Shown here: piece after piece, positions 1-8,860 of the stretch
How positions within the stretch are numbered: position 1 is the first letter of the stretch
Layout of the letters: every line of letters begins with the position of its first letter
NCBI GenBank assembly: GCA_016706225.1
Contig: JADJKB010000025.1
Coordinates: 1 to 64,000, forward strand
Length of the DNA stretch: 64,000 bases
Source of the DNA: Myxococcales bacterium
GTDB taxonomy: Bacteria > Myxococcota_A > Polyangia > Polyangiales > Polyangiaceae
Direction of reading: 5' to 3'
Position numbers and translations under genes: made by a program
Notes under the pieces: model-generated
Seen by the model: the letters and a program-made list of their open reading frames with translations, nothing else
The model's database searches: none
What the model was told of the DNA's origin: nothing

Positions 1-1250
1 ACGCGCACCTTCTTGGGGTCGACCTTTGTCGAGGCGCAGCATGGGCTCACGCTTGGCGCTCATCCGCTGGGGCCGTCCACTGCCGCCCTCCGTGTACGTG
101 CACGCGGACGGCGACCCGCGCGCGCCGCTCGAGTTCCGGGAGCTCGACGCGCCCACGCACGCGGACGTGGCGCAGGTCGCAGCGCACTGCGGCCCGCATC
201 GAGAGCATCCTCAAAGCGCACGGGCGGAGCTCGACCCCGAGCTCGGTGAGCGGGAGCTGCCGGAGCTCTGCTTTGACGAGCCGGGGCTGGCTGCGTGTTA
301 CGCGGCGGCAGCTCAGGGCATTGGCGTGAGCGGTGAGCGTGCAGGCAAGCCGCTCTTGCGGTTGGTCGTGCCGGCGGAGTTGCCCGAGCGCTCGCGTGCC
401 GCGGACGCGACGGATGCGCCCATCGCGGAGGTGCGCGGCATCAACTTGCATGCGGCGCAGGTCATCGACGGCCGAGATCGGCGACGAGTGGAGCGGCTCG
501 CTAAATACATCACGCGCCCTCCGATCGCGCAGGACCGCCTCGAGCGCCGGCAGGACGGCAGGCTCGAGCTCATCTTCAAGAAGGGTGGGGGACGGCACCC
601 GCGCGCTGGTGCTCGAGCCCCACGACCTGATTGCGCGGTTGGTGGCGGCCGTGCCGCCTCCACGCTTTCACATGCTCCGGCATTTCGGGGTGCTCTCGAG
701 CCACTTCATCGCGCCGGGCCCTCGTCGTGCCCAAGCCGCCCGTGGATGCGGCCTGTCACAAGCCACCTCCGGCTCGAGGCGATCAGCCTCGAGCTGCTCG
801 GCGAGAAGGACGATGCGCCGGTCGGGCGGAAGCGATAAACATAATTGCTGGCGCACGTGTTCACGGCCGATGTCGAGACGTGCCCGCGTTGCTCCGGCCC
901 GATGAGGTGGGCGGAGGTCGCCACGAGGCGCGGCCATCACGCGGCTGATTGCGGAGCACGAGGACGGCCTCGGATCGAGAGCGCCGCCCACGGCGGGAGT
1001 CCCCGTCCGCGTGCCCGAGCAATTGGGGATGGGGTTCGGGGAGGGGTGAGGCGACCGGCGACTTCGCTGGGGCGGAGGTGTGTGTCGCGCGCGCTTGGCG
1101 AGGGTGATCGAGCCGGCAGAGGACCCGGCGAGCCCAATCGGCGCCCGGCGAGCCCAATCGGCGCCGGGGTCGGGGTGCGGGAGGTGATCTCGACCCGAAG
1201 CCGTCGAGCGCGTACTCGGCTTGGTGGGTTTTGGCAGTTCAAATGCCCTA
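1..1250 (+). pseudogene. IS91-family transposase, decayed copy 1 (5' end outside window)
   Basis: The reading resembles the IS91 (Y2, rolling-circle) transposase C-terminal half: a stretch with EVRGINLHAAQ, then LAKYITRPPIAQDRL at about 500-540, and after a frame change a Zn-finger-like tail VETCPRCSGPMRWAEVA near 870-925. At least three frame changes are visible (around 180, near 585, near 835), so it cannot make a full protein. From about 420 to 1252 it is almost identical to 22,828-23,658, which includes the non-coding 3' end with a duplicated CGAGCCCAATCGGCGCC motif. The N-terminal part lies before base 1. Family assignment rests on recognised motifs, not on a search. Confidence 0.75.
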
Positions 1251-1255
1251 TGCGC

Positions 1256-1423
1256 ACACCTGGACGCCGGCTCGGCTGAAGCAAGAGCTGCAGAAGGGCG
1301 GCGTGCGCCTCACCAGCGACACCGGGGGCGAGATCGTCGCGCATCTGATCAATCGTGCGCTCGACGCCGGCGCGGCGAGCCTGTTTCTGGCGATGCGTCA
1401 GGCGCTCGGGCAAGGCGCGGCGC
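1256..1423 (+). pseudogene. glmS: glmS fragment (copy 1), glutaminase domain interior
   Basis: A 168-bp piece encodes LKQELQKGGVRLTSDTG followed by EIVAHLINRALDAG, which matches the glutamine amidotransferase domain of glucosamine-6-phosphate synthase (the usual SDTDTEVIAHLI region). It starts a few bases after the IS91 3' end and stops abruptly at 1423. The same segment recurs inverted at 22,257-22,422, where it continues further into glmS. It has no start, no active-site Cys and no isomerase domain, so it is a dead fragment, possibly moved by the adjacent element. Confidence 0.65.
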
Positions 1424-1477
1424 ATATGGGTCGGTCTGCTCGTCCCCTGAAGAGACGTGCGCGCGCTTTCACCTGGC

Positions 1478-1957
1478 CTAGCTTGCCGCCCAGAACCGCA
1501 TCGACGCGCACCTCGGCGCGTCTCGCTTGGCGTCTCCGCCAATGGAGATGACCAGGCCGGGCTTCTGGCGCAGCGTGCCCGCGATTCGTACCTTGCTCCC
1601 CGACGGTTGGGCAGGCAGCTCGAACAGGAGCATGCCCTTGTTGGCTTCCGTGCTGTGCGAGGTCTTCTTGCTGACGGAGTAGCGGACGTGAAGGGTGTCG
1701 TTCTCGAGCTTCTGCTCGCTTCCGCTGGCGTTGACCAGGACGGTCACGGTGAAGGGCGGGCCGCCGAGGTGGCAGTCGTAGTCGAGCCACAGGCGCGTTG
1801 GCTTTCCGTCCGCCGTGAGCTCCAGCGCGAACGGCTTGTCGACCTCGACCGCTACCGAAGCGAGCTCGGGCCCGGGAGCATCGTCGCAAGCGCCGACCAG
1901 CGCCGTGAGCGCGCCAAAGCCCACGAGACTCCAAGCGGACCTCAATGCATCGAGCAT
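1478..1957 (-). CDS. small lipoprotein, unknown function
   Basis: The 159-residue protein begins with a signal peptide and a lipobox (residues about 20-24, LVGAC), so it should be a lipid-anchored envelope protein. The mature part is beta-rich, with one further Cys in DYDCHLGG and one near the C-terminus, and resembles no family I can name. The last residues (RFWAAS) run close to the glmS breakpoint, so the natural C-terminus may have been replaced. Codon use is typical of the window. Confidence 0.6.
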   Translation of the reverse strand: MLDALRSAWSLVGFGALTALVGACDDAPGPELASVAVEVDKPFALELTADGKPTRLWLDYDCHLGGPPFTVTVLVNASGSEQKLENDTLHVRYSVSKKTSHSTEANKGMLLFELPAQPSGSKVRIAGTLRQKPGLVISIGGDAKRDAPRCASMRFWAAS

Positions 1958-2237
1958 GCCCGAACGATACCGGAAATAGGTCCGTCCACAGAATCCCGAG
2001 TTCGGCTCGCAACGGAAGGCAAAGATCGCAACGGTCGCGCTATCCCGACCGCTGGCTCCTGCTCGCGTATTGCCGCCTCATGATGCGCCGGATAGCGTCC
2101 GCCCATGCTCGAGGCGCTCGCCCTTTCTTGTCTCGGCCTCTGGCTCGCCGCCGGCTCTTCCTCATCAGTGCGTGCCTTCGCCTCGCCGCGCCGCCGCGCC
2201 GCGCCGAAGCGCCCCCCACCCGCGCGAGGATCAGCAG

Positions 2238-3380
2238 ATGAGCATTTTCGGACCGAATGAGGACGTTCGCACGCTGTTCACCAGCGTGCAGGCCGTGATC
2301 GGTCCCGGTCCGATTGTGGACGAGAACATCGGCGGAGATCCCTGCTACCACTTGCATGGCCAGTACAACGGGCATCGGATCCACGCTTTCGTCAGCACCG
2401 ATGGGGGGCTCTTGTTCTCCGTTCGCTTCGGGGTGCCGCTCGGGGATCGCCCGATCACACTGCGGGTCAATCATCGGAAGAACACGCGCATCCATGGCGT
2501 GCCCGAGGTCCGAACCGGCGATGCGCAGTTCGATGGGCTCTTCTTGCTGAACGGGTTCCCGCCCTCCGTGGTCGAAGCTGCGCTCGACGGTCCCACTCGA
2601 GCCTGGTTGGTCGAGCAGTTTGCGGCCCGAGAGCCCCCGCTGACAGCCGAAGCCGGGGAGGTCACGCTGAACGTGGTCCTGGTGAAGAGCCTCTCGAACG
2701 CGGCGAGGCATATGCCGCCAGCGGAGGTCGGGAGCTGGCTCGAGCAGCTGCTCCCGATCGCCGACCGGCTCGCCTCGGCGTTCGACGGGCAGCGGGACCA
2801 GATCGGGCGCAGCCAGGGACCTCGGGCCGCCGAGGACTGGGTCCGGGGATACACCGCTGCCACGCAGGCGCGTGCTGACCAGCGCAGCCAGGTGCGGCTC
2901 GGGCTCTACGCTGCGGTGATCGCCCCGGTCATGCTCGCGCTGTTCGTCGGGGCCTTGGCGCTAGGGCTCGTGCTCGCGTATCGCAAGCCAAAGGTGCCTC
3001 CGGTGGCACAGCTCGATCTACTGCGCACCGGCGCAGAGGCATCGTTCCAGGCGCGTGCCGGCCAGCGGGTCACGTTCCGTACGTCCATGCAGCTGGACCC
3101 GCAACTCATGATCGAGAGAAACTGGAATGAGACCCGAAACCTATTGATGGCCTCCCGCATCGAGGTCGTGCTGATCGCTCCCGACGGCTCCAAGAAAGCC
3201 GTCCCTTGCCCGCTCGACGGGCGCGGCGTCGAGACGAGCGAGACATGGAACCAGGACAACGATTGTTCCTTCGACGTCGCGCAGTCCGGAACGCATGGGA
3301 TTCAGGCGACGGTTCGCTGGTTCAAAGTGGCGCCTCGGGCCGCGGTGCTCGGAGTGGTCGTGCAGGAAGCGGGGGGATGA
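2238..3380 (+). CDS. single-pass membrane protein, unknown
   Basis: This 380-residue protein has a soluble N-terminal part of about 220 residues, one strong transmembrane helix (about residues 227-250, LYAAVIAPVMLALFVGALAL) and a C-terminal domain of about 130 residues that may lie outside the cytoplasm. ATG 2238 was chosen because the upstream in-frame extension is Arg/Pro-rich and does not look coding. Another frame from 2104 gives a 52-residue hydrophobic N-terminus (MLEALALSCLGLWLAAG) that could be a small membrane peptide or the remains of an older start. No family recognised; the C-terminal domain contains two Cys (PCPLDG, NDCSFD). Confidence 0.7.
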   Translation: MSIFGPNEDVRTLFTSVQAVIGPGPIVDENIGGDPCYHLHGQYNGHRIHAFVSTDGGLLFSVRFGVPLGDRPITLRVNHRKNTRIHGVPEVRTGDAQFDGLFLLNGFPPSVVEAALDGPTRAWLVEQFAAREPPLTAEAGEVTLNVVLVKSLSNAARHMPPAEVGSWLEQLLPIADRLASAFDGQRDQIGRSQGPRAAEDWVRGYTAATQARADQRSQVRLGLYAAVIAPVMLALFVGALALGLVLAYRKPKVPPVAQLDLLRTGAEASFQARAGQRVTFRTSMQLDPQLMIERNWNETRNLLMASRIEVVLIAPDGSKKAVPCPLDGRGVETSETWNQDNDCSFDVAQSGTHGIQATVRWFKVAPRAAVLGVVVQEAGG

Positions 3381-3605
3381 TTCGCTCGGGGTCGACGGGC
3401 ATCGGCGCGGCGCGCTTGGTGCGCCATTCTGCTTCTCACAGGGTCCTGCGCTCCGCTCGCAGCTGAGCCCACTGCACACGCCCTCGTTTCCGCGTGCGCA
3501 TGCGCGGCCGCTCGAGGCGCCTCGCGCACCGCCGACGAGCTCCCGCGCCGGGCCGCCTGCAGCGTTCCGCCCGCGTCCCTGCTCGGCCTGACGTAGAATG
3601 GGCGG

Positions 3606-3722
3606 GTGCTCCGCATCGGCAGCGTCATCGACGAGCGATACTCACGCCTTGATCGCCGCCAGACCCTGGTTTCGCGCCGCGCCAGCCGTGCTTCGTCACG
3701 CCGTTCGCGACTGGATCCTTGA
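3606..3722 (+). pseudogene. possible N-terminal stub of a Ser/Thr kinase
   Basis: A GTG-started 38-codon frame opens with LRIGSVIDERY, the phrase that precedes the glycine loop in many myxobacterial PknB-type kinases. It then degenerates into Arg/Ser-rich sequence and stops. No glycine loop follows. It is read as a leftover 5' end, with weak support. Confidence 0.3.
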
Positions 3723-3755
3723 AAATCCTCCCTTGTAGGACGTATCTTCAAGGAC

Positions 3756-4928
3756 GTGCCCAGCCTTGTCCCGCGCCCGACTCTGCTCTCCGCAGTCCGA
3801 CGCTCGTTGCGCCAGTCACCCGTCACGCTCCTGCTCGGCCCCCGCCAGTGCGGCAAGACGACCTTGGCTCGGGAGATCGCGGCGTCGACCAAGAGCACCT
3901 ATTTCGACCTGGAAGACCCGGAGACTCCCCTGCGCGCCGATGTCGCCAAGCAGGTCCTCGGGCCGCTGCGAGGCCTGGTCATCATCGACGAAGCTCAGCG
4001 GCAACCCGGACTGTTCGAGCTCTTACGCGTGCTCGCTGACCGGCGTCCTTTGCGTTCCAGGTTCCTGGTGCTGGGAAGTGCGTCGCCGACGCTCGTGCGT
4101 GGTGCGTCGGAGAGCCTGGCAGGGCGAGTCGTGACCCACGAGATGGCGGGCCTCGACGTGACGGAGGTCGACGCGCGAGGGCACGGAGCGCTCTGGCTTC
4201 GGGGAGGGTTTCCGCGCTCGTTGCTCGCGCGCTCGGAGACAGCGAGCTTCGCTTGGCGCGCCGCCTTCGCGAGCACGTTCGTGGAGCGTGACGTTCCGCT
4301 CCTGGGCCTGCGTGTGCCACCTCACGCGCTGCGCAGATTCTGGACGATGCTGGCCCACTACCACGGGCAGACCCTCAACGCTGCGGAGCTGGCGCGCGCG
4401 ATGGGCGCTGGCGAGAAGGCCGTACGCAACTACCTCGATATCTTGACCGGCGGCTTCATGGTTCGCCAACTCCAACCGTGGTTCGAAAACGTCGGCAAGC
4501 GTCTGGTCAAAGCGCCGAAGATCTACGTGCGCGACTCCGGCCTTCTCCATTACTTGCTCGGGATTCGCAGCCGCCTCGATCTGTTCGCCCACCCCAGACT
4601 GGGGGCTTCGTTCGAGGGATTCGCACTCGAACAGATCATCAACCGGCTGGCCGCAGAGCGCGACGCCCACTTCTATCGGACGCATGCGGGCGCGGAGCTC
4701 GACTTGTTCTTGATTCGAGGTCGGCGACGCCTGGGCTTCGAGCTGAAACACGCTGATGCCCCGACAGTAACGAAGTCGATGCGCGTAGCGTTGGAGGACC
4801 TGCGCTTGGACCACCTCTGGGTCGTCCATCCTGGCCAGCGAAGCTACGACCTCGACGACCGGATTTCGGCGCTGGCACTATGCGACCTGGATGCCCTCGC
4901 GAGACGCAGCGACCTGGCGGCTCATTAG
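3756..4928 (+). CDS. AAA_14-type ATPase with DUF4143 C-terminal domain
   Basis: The 390-residue protein has Walker A GPRQCGKTT (about residues 28-36) and Walker B LVIIDEAQ (about 74-81), the hallmarks of the AAA_14/DUF4143 ATPase family. The C-terminal half carries the DUF4143 region with ELDLFLIRGRRRLGFELK, a PD-(D/E)XK-like nuclease fold signature. Length is normal for the family (380-420). GTG 3756 is the first start after an upstream stop. Members are common in mobile regions and have been linked to defence or DNA processing, but the substrate is unknown. It stands alone between broken genes and is itself intact. Confidence 0.85.
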   Translation: MPSLVPRPTLLSAVRRSLRQSPVTLLLGPRQCGKTTLAREIAASTKSTYFDLEDPETPLRADVAKQVLGPLRGLVIIDEAQRQPGLFELLRVLADRRPLRSRFLVLGSASPTLVRGASESLAGRVVTHEMAGLDVTEVDARGHGALWLRGGFPRSLLARSETASFAWRAAFASTFVERDVPLLGLRVPPHALRRFWTMLAHYHGQTLNAAELARAMGAGEKAVRNYLDILTGGFMVRQLQPWFENVGKRLVKAPKIYVRDSGLLHYLLGIRSRLDLFAHPRLGASFEGFALEQIINRLAAERDAHFYRTHAGAELDLFLIRGRRRLGFELKHADAPTVTKSMRVALEDLRLDHLWVVHPGQRSYDLDDRISALALCDLDALARRSDLAAH

Positions 4929-5123
4929 TGTCAGCGGCGGGCCAGCTCGGTCCCCCGAGCCTCCACCGAAGCCCGCACGACCTCGAGCCCCCCGGCAAGT
5001 TCTCACACCGTTCCGGCGTACGGCACGACGAACATCGTTGCCGCTTGGCTCACGGTCGCTCCGGGCGCCACCCACCAGTGTGCTCGTGGCACGGCCTGTC
5101 GTGGAACTACAACTGAGGTCACG

Positions 5124-5618
5124 ATGCTTATCGCCAAGTACCCCGTAGCTGCGTTGTTTTTCGTCGTCGCCGCCGGCTGCGCGCGCACGGAGAAGCCGCG
5201 TCCGGAGCTCTCAACGGCCGCGCCGCCGCTCGCCGACGCCGCGACCGGTCCGGAGCTGGACGCTAACCTGGAAGACGAGAACCAAAAGGGGGCCCAGCAA
5301 CTCGACGCTCAGTTCGAGGCGGACACGCAGTTCAGCGCGGCCGAAGTCGAATCGTTTCGCAAGCCCATCGCAGACGCCCTCGCCGGGTTGAAGGAGGCGC
5401 CGGCTGTTTCGTCACTCGAGTGCCGCGCGAAACTATGTCGAGCATCGATCGAGGTCGCTGACGAGAAGGCCCTTGCGCAGGTCTATGGAGCCTTGACCGG
5501 CCGCCCAGGACCTGGAGCTGTCCGGACCGGGCGGCTCCTGACGCATGGATTGACCATCGCGCGGCGCGGCCCGACCCCGGACGGGAAGTACTCGGCCCAG
5601 CTCTACTTCAGCCGCTGA
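5124..5618 (+). CDS. lipoprotein with a small Cys-paired domain
   Basis: The 164-residue protein has a signal peptide with lipobox (residues 16-19, AAGC). After an acidic, Ala-rich linker a compact domain of about 90 residues contains SLECRAKLCRAS, a CX4C pair typical of a small family of myxobacterial lipoproteins that end in a short beta-hairpin region. The function is unknown. The 195 bp upstream (4929-5123) hold no other gene and probably contain its promoter, though no clear -35/-10 pair stands out. Confidence 0.7.
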   Translation: MLIAKYPVAALFFVVAAGCARTEKPRPELSTAAPPLADAATGPELDANLEDENQKGAQQLDAQFEADTQFSAAEVESFRKPIADALAGLKEAPAVSSLECRAKLCRASIEVADEKALAQVYGALTGRPGPGAVRTGRLLTHGLTIARRGPTPDGKYSAQLYFSR

Positions 5619-5684
5619 GGGTGCCACGCTTCAGCGCGCGGCGTTTAGCCCAACCGACGCGAAAACCATCTCGCTCGTGACCGC

Positions 5685-6045
5685 TTGAAGCTCCGCCGTC
5701 AACAGCACCTCGCCGCCCGCGCCGCCGGGATGCGGGCGGCGCCCACCGAGTCCGAGGCCGCTCTGCGCTTCGCGCGCGTCGGCTTGGCGTCGAGGTGCGG
5801 CGCCATCATCGCGGACTTCGTGGCACCCTCTCGGTGGCTCATCATCGAAGTGGACGGTGGCGCTCACCCGGAACGCGGTGCGGCGGATGCCCGGCGCGAC
5901 CGCAAGCTCGCGAAGCGCGGCTATCTTGGAAGCGGGCCTTGTCGAGCGTGCGCTGGCGGAAGCGGTCGCGCGGGTGCGGGCACACCGGCTCCGGCGTCGG
6001 GCGCCTACGCTTCGCCGTCGCGCCGCGGGAGTGGTTCCAGAGTCT
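5685..6045 (+). pseudogene. DUF559 (Vsr-like) endonuclease-fold gene, frameshifted
   Basis: The frame starting LKLRRQQHLAARAAGMR runs into PTESEAALRFARVG and LIIEVDGGAH, the core of the DUF559 family, related to very short patch repair nucleases. Near 5930 the frame changes: the second part (ILEAGLVERALAEAVARVRA) reads in another frame and a few residues of the GYRVLR core strand are missing. The 3' end runs into repeat A at 6045. It is a broken gene. Confidence 0.6.
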
Positions 6046-6100
6046 GCGGCCCCATCAACTCGCCCAGCTTCGCACGATCGCTTTGCTCGGGCTAGGCGCA
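6045..6100 (+). repeat. repeat A copy 5 (right part only)
   Basis: The shared core ACGATCGCTTTGCTCGGGCTA ends this short copy; the left half seen in copies 1, 3 and 4 is missing. It joins the 3' end of the DUF559 fragment to the unrelated fragment that follows, so it marks a breakpoint. Confidence 0.6.
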
Positions 6101-6104
6101 GGGG

Positions 6105-6309
6105 CTTCAAGCTCGAGTACGACGGTCGCCTGGTGGACAAGAAGAGCTGGTCGCTCATCGGCGTGGGGGAGCTCGATGGAACCATCGAGCACGACGGCAA
6201 GACCACTCCGGTGCACGTGACGCTGACCGGGAGGCTGCCGCTCTCGAACGCCCAGGAATGCGAGATCACGGCCGACGGGAACGACATCCCCGTCCGAACC
6301 GTGGCGTGA
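6105..6309 (+). pseudogene. C-terminal fragment of an unknown beta-rich protein
   Basis: About 67 residues beginning FKLEYDGRLVDKKSW and ending NDIPVRTVA look like the end of a real protein (even composition, no Arg/Pro bias) but lack any start. It begins immediately after repeat A copy 5. No family recognised. Confidence 0.45.
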
Positions 6310-6336
6310 GAGCTCGGCCGCCCAAGTGACGCCCGG

Positions 6337-6480
6337 GTGCGCGCGCGCCGTCGCGCCATCGATGTCGTCGCTTGCGCGCTGCTCGCGCAAACCGTCGCGT
6401 GCGGCGCCGAGCAGGCTCCGACCGGTGCGCTGCCGCCATCGACTCCGGCGCCCGAGGTGGGCTGCGGGCTTCAGCGCTGA
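6337..6480 (+). pseudogene. N-terminal stub of a lipoprotein
   Basis: A GTG-started 47-codon frame encodes a basic start, a hydrophobic stretch and a lipobox (TVAC) followed by GAEQAPTGALPPS. It stops at 6480 inside the 3' end of the converging gene 6471-6815, so the mature domain is missing. It may be the leader of a lost lipoprotein or a very short lipopeptide. Confidence 0.45.
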
Positions 6481-6815
6481 TACGACTGCTGCTGCTGCTG
6501 CTGCTGTTGTCGTTGCCGTGCGGCCGCCTCGCGCGCACGCCTCGCCATGACCACGCCTGCTGCCGCCGCGCCGGCGCCGAGGGTGGCCCCCGCTTGATCG
6601 GTGGGCGGCGGCGCTGCCGACCCCTTCACCCGGCAAACGCAGCCATCGCTGTACTCGCCCATGAACACCATCCCGGCCAGCTCGAGCCCCTGCGCGTTGC
6701 ACTTCGCGACGCAGCCGGTGCGACCCCCGGCCACCTTCGGTTCACCCTTGAACTCCGTGGGCGGGGTGCAGTCGATGATCAGAAGCGCCAAGGCCAAGAG
6801 CAGCAGGCGGGACAT
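6471..6815 (-). CDS. small Cys-rich lipoprotein with a C-terminal polyglutamine run
   Basis: The 114-residue protein starts MSRLLLLALALLIIDC with a lipobox Cys at residue 16. The mature part has Cys at GCVAKC and GCVCRVK. The C-terminal region is an Ala/Arg-rich segment ending in a run of eight glutamines encoded by a near-perfect CAG repeat (plus-strand CTG run around 6484-6510). ATG 6815 was chosen because the upstream in-frame extension lacks a signal peptide. No family recognised; the gene appears whole. Confidence 0.6.
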   Translation of the reverse strand: MSRLLLLALALLIIDCTPPTEFKGEPKVAGGRTGCVAKCNAQGLELAGMVFMGEYSDGCVCRVKGSAAPPPTDQAGATLGAGAAAAGVVMARRAREAAARQRQQQQQQQQSYQR

Positions 6816-6870
6816 GAGCCGAGCCCCTATCACGGCGACGCCGCGCTTCAAAGCAGGTCGACCAAGCGCG

Positions 6871-7112
6871 TCACGAGTCGAACGTCGTGCACGCGTGCCG
6901 TCGCCACGATGATTCGATCCGGCGCTCGATCCGTCGTTGCCCGACCTGGAGGTTCGGCTCGAACTGCAGGAACGTCAGGTGCCAGGCGCGGACTTGCACG
7001 GTCACCTTTCCGATCTTCTGCCCGGTCTTCGCCAGGTGGTATTCGACCTCCGCCAAGCCCGGCGGGAGGTTGGCGAAACCGCCGATGGCCGTCGCAGAGT
7101 CGGTCTGGGTCT
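6871..7112 (-). pseudogene. 5'-truncated lipoprotein (carboxypeptidase-regulatory-like end)
   Basis: On the minus strand the frame reads GFANLPPGLAEVEYHLAKTG and VQVRAWHLTFLQFEP, the end of a beta-sandwich domain like those found after carboxypeptidase-regulatory repeats in myxobacterial surface proteins. It opens directly at the edge of repeat A copy 1 and has no start, so the 5' end has been lost. Confidence 0.5.
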
Positions 7113-7355
7113 CACAGAGTCTCGCATTTCACGCTGAGTGGAACGCGAAGGTCGCACAACGGCCGATCTGTAAACTTCCCCGAGCCCAATCAGCCCGTCC
7201 AGTTCCGCACGATCGCTTTGCTCGGGCTTGCCGCTTGCCGCTAGCCGCTCTTGCTCGAGACGCGACCTAGCGCATCACGGCGCCGCTCCCTCTTCCGGCA
7301 CCACCTTCGGCGCAGCCTTCTTCTTCTTCCCGATGTCGGGCGACACGTCCCACGC
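7113..7355. repeat. repeat A copy 1, with linked tail
   Basis: The copy begins CACAGAGTCTCGCATTTCA and includes the core CGATCGCTTTGCTCGGGCTTG. It is followed by about 100 bp also shared with 13,725-13,822. That shared tail encodes, on the minus strand, an orphan protein C-terminus rich in Lys (DIGKKKKAAPKVVPEEG). The same C-terminus ends the gene 13,743-14,291, so here only the tail survives. Genes on both sides are truncated. Confidence 0.75.
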
Positions 7356-7369
7356 CCCGGCCGCGGGTC

Positions 7370-7800
7370 TCAGCGGCGCACGGCGCGGAGGATCTCGTCC
7401 AAACGAGAGACGTGGTCGTCTGATTCGAGCGCCGCGCTCAGCTGCGCCAGCGTTGCACGGATGCGCGCGAGGTCGAGATCCACGTTCGATTCGAGGATGC
7501 CCTCGATGTCGCCCACATCTCGGGGTCGGAGCGCGAGCGCCTTCATCACGATGACGTCCTCGGGCGTGGCCAGCGGAAAGCGGACCTTGCCCACCTCGGT
7601 CGCCCGAGCGCGGTGCACCAGCTCCGACTCGAAGGGCAGCATCCCGAAGCTCAGATCGACCTCGATCTTCGATGGGCGGTGAACCAGGAGCAGCACCCGG
7701 GTGTTCTTGGCGAACTCGAGCGCGTCGTCGATGCGGGGAAAGATCCCGTGCTTGGCGGCCTCGAGGCGGGTGAGCTCGGACTCGGTGCCCTGCGCACACG
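7370..7800 (-). pseudogene. nucleotidyltransferase (AbiEii-like), 5'-truncated
   Basis: The frame reads DDALEFAKNTRVLLLVHRPS, VDLSFGMLPFE and LPLATPEDVIVMKALA, the C-terminal portion of an AbiEii/MNT-superfamily nucleotidyltransferase. The GG/GS and first Asp motifs of the active site, which lie earlier, are missing. An internal ATG at 7696 could give a 108-residue product without a catalytic site. It is bounded downstream by repeat A copy 1. Confidence 0.6.
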
Positions 7801-7810
7801 CTTTCGCTGG

Positions 7811-7960
7811 CTAGCCATGCGAGCATGCCAGACGCAGCTTCATCCAAAGCGCGCGCACCCGGTCGTCGTCCGCCTCGAGCCTCTCGCGCCAGCCGAAGTC
7901 GTCGACGGAGCCCATCAGAGACTCGAGCTCGTCGGCGCGTTCGCTCCGCCGGTCCCCCCT
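7811..7960 (-). pseudogene. C-terminal fragment of an unknown protein
   Basis: A charged segment reading ADELESLMGSVDDFGWRERL ends in LRLACSHG and a stop at 7811. The composition is protein-like, but no start exists before the neighbouring gene at 7975. It is most likely the leftover end of a disrupted gene. Confidence 0.35.
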
Positions 7961-7974
7961 GTATGTGGTGATGC

Positions 7975-8763
7975 CTAGAAGAAGGTGCCCTTCCGCACCA
8001 GGAGGGACATGTCCGTCACCCGCGTCACGTCTTCGCGCGGCGTTCCCTGGACCTTCAGCAGCACCGGCCCAGAACCCAGCGGGGGCAGATCTTCGAGGTA
8101 GACCTCGCAGTCCGGTGCCATCGTGCAATTCAGCTTTTGCGAGGCCCTGCCCACCTGCGTGTCGATCGACAGGTGGTGCACGAGCTTGCCTTCGTGGACC
8201 ACGTCGATCTCGTAGTGTACGGGCAGGATCTTGTTCAGCGTCTTGCTGCCGGCGTTGCGCGAGAAGCTTCCGTCGAGGGACGCCCAGAGTGCCAGCGACT
8301 TGCCGTCCGAGACGAAGCGCGCCTCGGAAGCGCCGGCGCCGCGCAGCGGGGCGCTCACGATCAGGTCTCCCCTCCCGAACACGGTGAAGCCGAGCAGGAG
8401 CGTCAGCGGGATGGCACCGAGCACGCCGAAGAAGACGAACATCTGCCAAGTCGGACGCCGGAGCCTCTTTTGCTCTTCGAGGATGCCGGGATCGGTCTCC
8501 GGCAAGCGTTCGACCGGAACTACTTGGAGCATCATGTACGAGAGGGCGCCGGGGAAATACAGCTTCACCTCCTCGGCGAGCTCGCGCTGGGTGCGCTGCA
8601 CACCAGGCGCCAGCCGGTATCCGACCCAGTACCTTGCCGACCGCGGGACTCCACGCGCGACGATCTCCACGTGCTCGACTCCCAGCGCATTCAGCCGCGG
8701 AGTGATCGTCGCTTCCAGGAGCTGGGTGCACTCCACCATCGCGGGTGGGGCGTGGATCGTCAT
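7975..8763 (-). CDS. single-pass membrane protein, unknown
   Basis: The 262-residue protein starts at ATG 8763 (MTIHAPPAMVECT). An N-terminal domain of about 105 residues is followed by a basic stretch (EEQKRLRRPT), one transmembrane helix (about residues 116-137, MFVFFGVLGAIPLTLLLGF) and an outer domain of about 120 residues with two Cys (LNCTM, DCEVY). Longer in-frame extensions upstream look non-coding. No family recognised; layout resembles that of 2238-3380. Divergent from the acetyltransferase at 8861. Confidence 0.7.
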   Translation of the reverse strand: MTIHAPPAMVECTQLLEATITPRLNALGVEHVEIVARGVPRSARYWVGYRLAPGVQRTQRELAEEVKLYFPGALSYMMLQVVPVERLPETDPGILEEQKRLRRPTWQMFVFFGVLGAIPLTLLLGFTVFGRGDLIVSAPLRGAGASEARFVSDGKSLALWASLDGSFSRNAGSKTLNKILPVHYEIDVVHEGKLVHHLSIDTQVGRASQKLNCTMAPDCEVYLEDLPPLGSGPVLLKVQGTPREDVTRVTDMSLLVRKGTFF

Positions 8764-8860
8764 GGCCAATTCTACGCTTCCCGGTGCGCCCCTGGCCATC
8801 CTGATGCAGTCACCATGCGCAAGAGTTGACGATTGACGCCTGCGCGGTAGCGTCCGGCGA

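Noticed and set aside
7170..7230. CCCGAGC...GCTCGGG inverted repeat in repeat A as a terminator
   Set aside because: Only a 7-bp stem with a loop of about 32 nt and no U tract.
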